Source: Deltaproteobacteria bacterium
GTDB taxonomy: Bacteria > Desulfobacterota > Desulfarculia > Adiutricales > Adiutricaceae
Reading direction: 5' to 3'
Assembly: GCA_031279155.1 (NCBI GenBank)
Contig: JAITJB010000215.1
Coordinates: forward strand, 1 to 7,690
DNA: 7,690 bases
Within the stretch, counting starts at the first letter, position 1; each line of letters begins with the position of its first letter. The position numbers and the translations under genes are program-made. Positions 1-5,000 of the stretch are shown one piece after another. The notes beneath the pieces are model-generated. The model was not told the origin of the DNA and did no database searches. It worked only from the letters and a program-made list of their open reading frames with translations.

Positions 1-186
1 ATTATGAGTCCAGGTTAAGATTTGGCTCAACTCGTCATTGTCGTTCAGGCGCGATTTTATTCAAAATCTCCATGAAGACTTAGAGCGAGCTTAGCCTTAA
101 AAATTAAGTTTAATTCCAATTTTGATCTGTTGTAAGAAATAATTTTTTAAAAAATGAGTTTTTTTTTGGCTTGATTAAGTAATTTA

Positions 187-233
187 TTATTAATTAATAG
201 AGAGATTTTAATACGCTAGCGAGTAATTAATAA
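187..233. repeat. AT-rich 10-base inverted repeat enclosing a CGCTAGCG palindrome
   Basis: TTATTAATTA at 187-196 is the exact reverse complement of TAATTAATAA at 224-233. The 27-base interval between them contains the palindrome CGCTAGCG at 214-221, which is off-centre. This could be a regulator-binding or bent-DNA region. In sequence this AT-rich, a 10-base A/T inverted repeat can arise by chance, so the function is unassigned. Confidence 0.35.
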
Positions 234-265
234 ATAACTTTGTTGAATAAGCGCCTGGGTCTTTT

Positions 266-296
266 ATTGGCGATAAAGATTTATTTTTTCGCCAAT
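266..296. repeat. Inverted repeat ATTGGCGA / TCGCCAAT upstream of mtlA
   Basis: ATTGGCGA (266-273) and TCGCCAAT (289-296) are perfect 8-base complements with a 15-base spacer, and three further A-T pairs (275-277 with 285-287) are possible inside. The arms contain G/C, so this is less trivially explained by base composition than the other repeats here. It could be a dyad operator or a hairpin. There is no T-run directly after the right arm, so it is not a clear terminator for + strand transcription. Confidence 0.4.
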
Positions 297-379
297 CAAT
301 TAAATTATTAGCAAGTTTTGGACCTTCTAGTAAACTTTTGCGACCATCTGGCTACTTAAGGCCTAGTTGGATAAAAATT

Positions 380-445
380 AGCTTTTAGTCTGACAAACGT
401 TCAAAGGTCCCATAATTGTGCCACTTTAACTAAGCCTTTAGTCTG
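380..445 (+). repeat. 13-base direct repeat AGC(T/C)TTTAGTCTG flanking the mtlA promoter candidate
   Basis: AGCTTTTAGTCTG (380-392) and AGCCTTTAGTCTG (433-445) differ at one of 13 positions. Their starts are 53 bases apart, close to five helical turns. The first copy overlaps the -35-like hexamer and the second lies 14 bases before the mtlA start codon. This arrangement is typical of operator half-sites bound on one face of the DNA, but no regulator is encoded in the window, so the role is inferred. Confidence 0.4.
390..416 (+). promoter_or_regulatory. Weak sigma-70-type promoter candidate for the operon
   Basis: CTGACA (390-395) matches TTGACA at five of six positions and CATAAT (411-416) matches TATAAT at five of six. 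The 15-base spacer is shorter than the preferred 17, so it would need activation or is not the real promoter. It would give a leader of roughly 35 bases before mtlA. I saw no convincing sigma-54 or CRP-type site in the leader. Confidence 0.3.
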
Positions 446-459
446 GGCGACCGTCTTAA

Positions 460-1902
460 ATGAGTGTATCTATGAAACAAGGTGTTCAAAAATTCGGACG
501 TTTTCTAAGCGGCATGGTCATGCCAAACATCGGGGCTTTCATCGCTTGGGGCTTGATCACGGCCATGTTCATCGCCACGGGCTGGATGCCCAACGAGAAT
601 CTCGCCAAAATTGTCGGCCCGATGCTGACCTATCTGCTGCCGCTTCTGATCGGTTACACCGGCGGTAAGATGGTCTACGATACCCGCGGCGGGGTGGTCG
701 TGGCCATCGCCACCATGGGCGTCATCATCGGCGCTGATGTGCCGATGTTTTTGGGTGCCATGATCATGGGCCCCTTGGCGGCTTATGTCATGAAGCGGCT
801 GGACCAGCTGTGGGATAAAAAAATTCCCCAAGGTTTTGAGATGCTGGTCAATAACTTCTCGGCCGGTATTTTCGGCGGTATCATGGCCATATTGGGCTTT
901 TGGGCCATTGGCCCCTCGGCTCAGGCCATCAACAACGCCTTGGGAGCCGGGGTGGGCTGGCTGGTTAGTCATGGCTTACTGCCTTTGACCTCGGTTTTAG
1001 TCGAGCCGGCCAAGGTGCTTTTCCTCAATAACGCCATCAATCACGGAGTTTTCACCCCTCTGGGCGCCCAGCAGGCCAACGATGTGGGCCGCTCTATATT
1101 CTTCATGATTGAATCCAACCCCGGTCCCGGCTTAGGGCTCCTCTTGGCTTACATGCTTTTTGGCAAAGGCACGGCCAAGGCCAGCGCCCCGGGCGCGGCC
1201 ATCATCCATTTTTTTGGCGGCATCCATGAGATTTATTTTCCCTTTGTGCTGATGAACCCTATCCTGATTCTGGCCATGATCTGCGGCGGGGCCTCTGGCG
1301 TCTTCACCATCAACATCTTAAACGGCGGCCTGATTGGCGCCGCTTCCCCTGGAAGCTTCATCGCCGAAATGACCATGTCGCCTAAAGGCGCCCATCTGCC
1401 TAACATCATCGGCATCGCCGTGGCCTGCGGGGTAACCTTCGCCATATCAGCCATTTTGATGAAGCTGTTTGTCAAAGCCGAAAGCGAGGGCGATTTAGAG
1501 GCCTCTCAAGAGCTCATGCGCTCCATGAAAGCCGAGAGCAAGGGCCAAAGCCCGGTTAAACTCGATAAGGACGGCCAACCAGACGAGGCTCAAGTAAGCT
1601 TAGGCGATGTCCATAAAATAGTCTTCGCCTGCGACGCCGGCATGGGCTCAAGCGCCATGGGAGCCAGTAAGCTTAGGAAAAAGCTTAAAAACGTTGGCTT
1701 GGACAATATTGAGGTCATACACTCTTCGGTTGACGAAATCCCCGCGGACGCTGACGTCATCATCTGCCACAACAATCTCTCGGGCCGGGCCAAATCGGCC
1801 AATCCCCGGGCCAATCTGGTCGGCATCACCGATTTCTTGAACGCCCCGGAGTATGACGGCTTAATTGATCAACTCAAAGACTCTAAAGCCAAGACCTCAT
1901 AG
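460..1902 (+). CDS. mtlA: PTS mannitol permease, IICB component (MtlA, split form)
   Basis: Inner-membrane transporter that imports D-mannitol and phosphorylates it to mannitol 1-phosphate. The 480 residues form an IIC membrane domain (about 1-335, several hydrophobic helices), a charged linker (about 340-380) and a IIB domain (about 384-475). The IIC motif GGIHEIYFP places Glu257 at the same number as the essential Glu257 of E. coli MtlA, and NNAINHG places His195 likewise. The IIB phosphocysteine is Cys391 in CDAGMGSS (Cys384 in E. coli). The E. coli protein (637 aa) carries a C-terminal IIA domain that is absent here and supplied by mtlF downstream. The start at 460 aligns residue for residue with the E. 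coli N-terminus, and a TAA codon lies immediately upstream in frame. No good Shine-Dalgarno precedes it. From memory it resembles the enterobacterial protein closely. Confidence 0.96.
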   Translation: MSVSMKQGVQKFGRFLSGMVMPNIGAFIAWGLITAMFIATGWMPNENLAKIVGPMLTYLLPLLIGYTGGKMVYDTRGGVVVAIATMGVIIGADVPMFLGAMIMGPLAAYVMKRLDQLWDKKIPQGFEMLVNNFSAGIFGGIMAILGFWAIGPSAQAINNALGAGVGWLVSHGLLPLTSVLVEPAKVLFLNNAINHGVFTPLGAQQANDVGRSIFFMIESNPGPGLGLLLAYMLFGKGTAKASAPGAAIIHFFGGIHEIYFPFVLMNPILILAMICGGASGVFTINILNGGLIGAASPGSFIAEMTMSPKGAHLPNIIGIAVACGVTFAISAILMKLFVKAESEGDLEASQELMRSMKAESKGQSPVKLDKDGQPDEAQVSLGDVHKIVFACDAGMGSSAMGASKLRKKLKNVGLDNIEVIHSSVDEIPADADVIICHNNLSGRAKSANPRANLVGITDFLNAPEYDGLIDQLKDSKAKTS

Positions 1903-1942
1903 ATCGTGTTTCTAACTTCCTGAAAAACAAGGATATTGCCGT

Positions 1943-2203
1943 ATGAAACAGATGAGCTACACTATCAAGGATCCCGACGGAATACACGCCAGGCCGGCCG
2001 GCCTTCTGGTTAAGAAGTTGCAGAGTTTTCCCTGCTCCATCAACATCGCCAAAGGCGAAAAATCGGCCGACGGCAAAAGATTGTTCGCTGTCATGAAATT
2101 GGGGGTTACGCAAGGCGAGACCATCAATTTCACCTTTGACGGCGAAAACGAGGATGAGGCCTTGGAGGCCACGGTTGAGGTCTTGAAAGAGACCGGCTTG
2201 TAA
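1943..2203 (+). CDS. ptsH: Phosphocarrier protein HPr
   Basis: Small cytoplasmic phosphocarrier that takes phosphate from Enzyme I and hands it to the IIA protein. At 86 residues it has normal HPr length. The active site reads DGIHARPAG, with phosphorylatable His15 and Arg17 at canonical numbers, which supports the ATG at 1943 over the in-frame ATG at 1952. AAGGAT at 1929-1934 is a suitable ribosome site for 1943. Around residue 46 the sequence is GKRLFAVMKLG: position 46 is Arg, where Firmicutes HPr has the regulatory Ser that HPr kinase phosphorylates, and position 52 is Lys instead of Ser. It sits 40 bases after mtlA and before mtlF, so it is probably the dedicated carrier for this operon. 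Whether the genome has a second, general HPr cannot be seen here. Confidence 0.95.
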   Translation: MKQMSYTIKDPDGIHARPAGLLVKKLQSFPCSINIAKGEKSADGKRLFAVMKLGVTQGETINFTFDGENEDEALEATVEVLKETGL

Positions 2204-2220
2204 GCAACGCCCCAAAAAAA

Positions 2221-2257
2221 GCTCATTGGCTCCGGGCCGCCAGGCCCGCCCATGAGC
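2221..2257 (+). other. Intercistronic stem-loop between ptsH and mtlF
   Basis: GCTCAT (2221-2226) pairs with ATGAGC (2252-2257). After one mismatch three more pairs form (GGC 2228-2230 with GCC 2248-2250). After a three-base bulge, GGGCC (2234-2238) pairs with GGCCC (2243-2247) around a GCCA loop. That is about 14 pairs, rich in G/C. On the + strand no T-run follows, so it is not an intrinsic terminator for the operon. On the opposite strand the hairpin would be followed by seven T (complement of A at 2214-2220), which looks like a terminator, but no opposite-strand gene is evident. Its likely role is mRNA stability or processing. Confidence 0.6.
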
Positions 2258-2266
2258 CCAAAATAT

Positions 2267-2273
2267 AGGAGAG
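2267..2273 (+). promoter_or_regulatory. Ribosome binding site fixing the mtlF start
   Basis: AGGAGAG lies five bases before the ATG at 2279. The earlier in-frame ATG at 2252 is inside the right arm of the stem-loop and has no Shine-Dalgarno sequence, so 2279 is the preferred start. Confidence 0.75.
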
Positions 2274-2278
2274 ACCCC

Positions 2279-2704
2279 ATGGCGGCTATCCTTGAGATGG
2301 ACAACATCGTTTTAAATCAGCCACCCCAACCCTATGAGGAGGTTATCCTGCGCTGCGGCGAGATGTTGGTTAACGGCGGCTACGTTAAGCCAGGTTACAT
2401 TGACGGCATGCTGGCTAGAGACCGGAGTTTATCCACGGCCATCGGTAACCACATAGCCATACCGCACGGCGAGAAAACCTATAAGGATGAAATACTTAAA
2501 ACCGGCCTGGTCGTTTTGACCTACCCGGAGGGCGTCGACTGGAACGGCGAAAAGGTTTTTCTGGTGGTCGGCATCGCCGCCCAAGGCAACGAGCACGTGG
2601 CCATATTGGAAAACATCGCCGATAAGCTGGAAGAAGCCCAAGACGTCATTAACCTGGTCAACTCAGCCGACCAAAAGGCCATCTTCAGCCTTTTGACAGG
2701 GTGA
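2279..2704 (+). CDS. mtlF: PTS mannitol-specific IIA component (MtlF)
   Basis: Cytoplasmic PTS IIA protein of the mannitol/fructose family that accepts phosphate from HPr and passes it to Cys391 of MtlA IIB. The 141 residues cover a single IIA domain, the usual size for a free-standing MtlF. The active site reads IAIPHGE, giving phospho-His63 (equivalent to His554 in fused E. coli MtlA). The stretches TGLVVLTYPEGVDW and VVGIAAQGNEHVAILENIA are characteristic of mannitol IIA proteins. The start at 2279 is chosen because AGGAGAG precedes it. Its TGA stop (2702-2704) lies within the ribosome site of the next gene, so the two are probably translationally coupled. It completes the IICB protein encoded upstream, which lacks its own IIA domain. 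Confidence 0.94.
   Translation: MAAILEMDNIVLNQPPQPYEEVILRCGEMLVNGGYVKPGYIDGMLARDRSLSTAIGNHIAIPHGEKTYKDEILKTGLVVLTYPEGVDWNGEKVFLVVGIAAQGNEHVAILENIADKLEEAQDVINLVNSADQKAIFSLLTG
2700..2704 (+). promoter_or_regulatory. Shine-Dalgarno GGTGA overlapping the mtlF stop codon
   Basis: GGTGA is complementary to the 16S rRNA tail and sits five bases before the ATG at 2710. It contains the mtlF stop codon TGA. This favours 2710 over the GTG at 2701, which would have AGG directly against it with no spacing. Confidence 0.6.
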
Positions 2705-2709
2705 CCGTC

Positions 2710-3639
2710 ATGATTGTCACCGTCACCCTGAACCCGGCCTTGGACAAGACGGCCGATGTTGACACCCTGGTCCCCAAGGCCTTGAATCGCCTACGTAATG
2801 TCCGGGTGGATCCCGGGGGCAAAGGGGTTAATGTCAGTAAAATCATTAAGATCCTGGGCGGAAAATCGGTGGCCACCGGCTTTGTCGGTGGCCAGACCGG
2901 CCGCGAGCTAAGACGCCTAGTTGATTCCATCGGCTTGGTCGGCGATTTTATCGAAGTCGAGGGCATTACCCGGACCAACCTTAAGGTCGTGGACAAGGAT
3001 TCCGCCTTAACCGAGTTAAACGAACCCGGCATCAAGGTTAGCCCAGAAGAAATCAAGGGCCTTTTGAAGAAGATTCAAGATCTGGCCGGCCCTGGTGGAC
3101 TGGTGGTCTTAAGCGGCAGCCTCCCGCTCGAGGCTCCGGAGGATACTTACAAGGTCTTGGCCCAGTCCTTGAACCAAGCTGGCTGCCGTGTGATAATCGA
3201 CGCTGACGGCCCGTCTTTTCGGGCCGGCTTGATGGCCCCGCCTTTCTTGGTTAAGCCCAACCGCTTCGAGATTTTGCAATACTTCGGCCTCAACCCCGAC
3301 ACGCCCAATGAGGAGCTTTGGCCTTTGGCCCAAAAGCTTCTAGACATGGGCTTAAGCTTTGTCATCGTAAGCTTAGGCTCCGATGGGGCCATGTTCGTTA
3401 CCAAGGATAAACGAGCCTTGGTTAAAACCGTTCCGGTAAAGGTGCGCTCAACCGTCGGGGCCGGCGACAGTCTGGTCGGGGCCGCGGCCTGGGCCATTGA
3501 GAGCGGCTTTGATTTTGAGAAAACCGTTAGGGTCTGCATGGCCGCCTCGGTCGGCGCGGTGACCACCGAGGGCACCAACCCCCCAACTTTAGAGCAAATT
3601 AGAGAGCTTGAGCCGAAATTTGAACTGAAATTTTTTTAG
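2710..3639 (+). CDS. fruK: 1-phosphofructokinase-like PfkB-family sugar-phosphate kinase
   Basis: Ribokinase/PfkB-superfamily kinase that phosphorylates a hexulose phosphate with ATP, most likely fructose 1-phosphate to fructose 1,6-bisphosphate, in the cytoplasm. From the ATG at 2710 it is 309 residues, normal for FruK. Motifs in order: NPALD (8-12), PGGKGVNVSK (35-44, the substrate-binding glycines), TRTNLK (88-93), SGSLP (135-139), KPN (182-184), SLGSDGA (221-227) and the anion hole with catalytic base GAGD (250-253, Asp253). The PGGKGVNVSK form is typical of 1-phosphofructokinases rather than E. coli Pfk-2, whose motif is PGGGGINVA. LacC-type tagatose-6-phosphate kinases are close relatives, so the exact substrate is not certain. 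No separate fructose permease lies nearby, so the fructose 1-phosphate would have to come from the dehydrogenase encoded next. A GTG at 2701 is an alternative start adding three residues. Confidence 0.88.
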   Translation: MIVTVTLNPALDKTADVDTLVPKALNRLRNVRVDPGGKGVNVSKIIKILGGKSVATGFVGGQTGRELRRLVDSIGLVGDFIEVEGITRTNLKVVDKDSALTELNEPGIKVSPEEIKGLLKKIQDLAGPGGLVVLSGSLPLEAPEDTYKVLAQSLNQAGCRVIIDADGPSFRAGLMAPPFLVKPNRFEILQYFGLNPDTPNEELWPLAQKLLDMGLSFVIVSLGSDGAMFVTKDKRALVKTVPVKVRSTVGAGDSLVGAAAWAIESGFDFEKTVRVCMAASVGAVTTEGTNPPTLEQIRELEPKFELKFF

Positions 3640-3700
3640 CCTACTTAAGAAAAAGCCAACCGCCCAGGGCTAAGGCCAGGGGCTTATTCGGGAGATTATA

Positions 3701-4963
3701 ATGAAAGTTAAGGCAGTAAGGCTATATGGAGCTGACGATCTTCGTCTTGAGGAATTCGAACTTCCAGAGCCCAAAGACGATGAGATCTTGGTCAAAGTCA
3801 TAAGCGACAGCATCTGCATGTCAACCTATAAACTTTTGAAGCAGGGTAAGGCCCACAAGCGTTGCCCGCCCAACGTTGACACCAATCCGATCATCATTGG
3901 CCACGAATTCGCCGGCCAGATAGTTAAGGTCGGAGCTAAGTGGCAAGACCAGTTTAAGCCTGGCGAGAAATTCGCTCAGCAGCCGGCCTTGAACTACCAA
4001 GGCAAGCTTGACTCCCCCGGCTACTCCTATGAGTACTGTGGGGGGGCCACGACTTACTGCATCATGCCCCAGGAGGTCATGGAGCTGGGCTGCCTACTCC
4101 ACTATGGCGGCGACTCTTACTTTGACGCCTCCTTGGGCGAGCCGATGAGCTGCATCATTGGCGGCTACAAGGTGATGTACCATACCAACAAGCAAAACTA
4201 TGACCACGCCATGGGCGTCAAACCCGGGGGCAACGTCTTGGTGTTGGGCGGCTGTGGCCCCATGGGCTTAGGGGCTTTGGAGTATCCGCTGACTTTGACC
4301 GATAAGCCCCGCCGAGTGGTGGTCACCGATGTTGATAAGGGCCGCATAGACCGGGCCAAAAAACTTATCCCACCGGAGATGGCCGCTAAGCATTCAGTCG
4401 AGCTGGTCTACGTTAACGCCGCCGAGCCTGAGGGTAATTTTGAGAGCTTGATGGCCCTAACCCAAGGCCACGGCTACGACGACGTTTTCGTCTACGCCCC
4501 CATCAAGCCCTTAGCCGAGCTAGGCGACGCCCTTTTGGCCTTTGATGGCTGCCTAAACTTCTTTGCCGGGCCCTCGGATTCTAAATTTCAAGCCCTAATC
4601 AACCTCTACAACTGCCATTACACCAGTACCCATATTTTAGGCAGTACCGGCGGCAACACCGACGATCTCAAGGAAGCCTTGAAATTATCGGCCAGTAAAG
4701 AGCTGCGCCCCTCGGTCATGGTCTCGCACATCTGCGGCATAGACGCCATAGCCCAGACCACGGCCCATCTCCCGGAGATCCGGGCCGGCAAGATCTTGTG
4801 TTACACCCATGTCGATCTTCCGCTAACGGCCCTGGACGATTTTGAAAAGCTGGCCGCCAGCGATCCTCTCTTTGAGAAGCTCCACGGTTATTGCCAAAAG
4901 CATAACGGGCTTTGGAATAATGAAGCCGAGCGGGCCCTCTTAGAGCATTTTAAGGTAGACTAG
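3701..4963 (+). CDS. Zinc-dependent medium-chain dehydrogenase, SorE-like (L-sorbose-1-phosphate reductase type)
   Basis: NAD(P)-dependent polyol-phosphate dehydrogenase of the zinc-binding MDR superfamily, 420 residues. An N-terminal catalytic lobe carries likely zinc ligands Cys39, His68/Glu69 (IIGHEF) and Glu147 (LGEPMSC). A Rossmann fold has GGCGPMG (183-189), followed by VVVTDVD whose Asp210 suggests NAD preference. The four-cysteine structural zinc lobe of liver-type alcohol dehydrogenase is absent. The blocks LRLYGADDLRLE-like N-terminus, GCLNFFAGP (283-291) and STGGNTDDL (315-323) are what I recall from SorE, which interconverts L-sorbose 1-phosphate and glucitol 6-phosphate. About 45 C-terminal residues (375-420) extend past the core. 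GGGAG at 3690-3694 supports the start. In this operon it stands where mtlD would be expected, so mannitol 1-phosphate is the likely substrate; this is inferred, and other hexitol phosphates are possible. Confidence 0.88.
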   Translation: MKVKAVRLYGADDLRLEEFELPEPKDDEILVKVISDSICMSTYKLLKQGKAHKRCPPNVDTNPIIIGHEFAGQIVKVGAKWQDQFKPGEKFAQQPALNYQGKLDSPGYSYEYCGGATTYCIMPQEVMELGCLLHYGGDSYFDASLGEPMSCIIGGYKVMYHTNKQNYDHAMGVKPGGNVLVLGGCGPMGLGALEYPLTLTDKPRRVVVTDVDKGRIDRAKKLIPPEMAAKHSVELVYVNAAEPEGNFESLMALTQGHGYDDVFVYAPIKPLAELGDALLAFDGCLNFFAGPSDSKFQALINLYNCHYTSTHILGSTGGNTDDLKEALKLSASKELRPSVMVSHICGIDAIAQTTAHLPEIRAGKILCYTHVDLPLTALDDFEKLAASDPLFEKLHGYCQKHNGLWNNEAERALLEHFKVD

Positions 4964-4966
4964 CCA

Positions 4967-4987
4967 GCCTGGCTTAAAAAGCCAGGC
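4967..4987 (+). other. Intercistronic stem-loop directly before the ptsI ribosome site
   Basis: GCCTGGCTT (4967-4975) and AAGCCAGGC (4979-4987) form a perfect nine-pair stem with an AAA loop. It begins three bases after the dehydrogenase stop codon and ends one base before AGGAGG (4989-4994). There is no T-run, so it is not a terminator. It may stabilise or punctuate the mRNA ahead of ptsI, or limit ribosome read-through between the two genes. Confidence 0.6.
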
Positions 4988-5000
4988 CAGGAGGCCAATC

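Larger units (their letters stand above)
1..459. other. AT-rich non-coding leader upstream of the mannitol PTS operon
   Basis: No open reading frame with coding character was found on either strand. The stretch is much richer in A/T than the operon and contains poly-A/T runs around 141-168. It holds an AT-rich 10-base inverted repeat (187-196 / 224-233), an 8-base palindrome CGCTAGCG (214-221), an 8-base inverted repeat (266-273 / 289-296), a 13-base direct repeat (380-392 / 433-445) and one weak promoter candidate (390-416). I see no tRNA, rRNA or CRISPR-like structure. It most likely holds the operon's control region; the first 130 bases could be the tail of a neighbouring intergenic region. 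No regulator gene is visible in the window. Confidence 0.6.

Noticed and set aside
5..17. Similarity between TGAGTCCAGGTT (5-16) and TGAGCCCAGGTA (6814-6825) as a second IS end
   Set aside because: Only 10 of 12 bases match, both copies are in the same orientation, and nothing transposase-like follows the first.
505..972. 155-codon open frame on the minus strand inside mtlA
   Set aside because: It lies wholly opposite a well-supported mtlA gene, has no recognisable domain, and is explained by the codon bias of the real gene. The same applies to the other minus-strand frames within mtlF, fruK and ptsI.
2252..2278. Longer mtlF start at ATG 2252
   Set aside because: This ATG is inside the stem-loop arm with no Shine-Dalgarno, and the added residues are not part of the IIA domain; ATG 2279 has AGGAGAG in place.
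3640..3700. Hairpin or terminator between fruK and the dehydrogenase gene
   Set aside because: Only short imperfect G/C pairings can be drawn and there is no T-run, so I see no support beyond a normal intergenic spacer.
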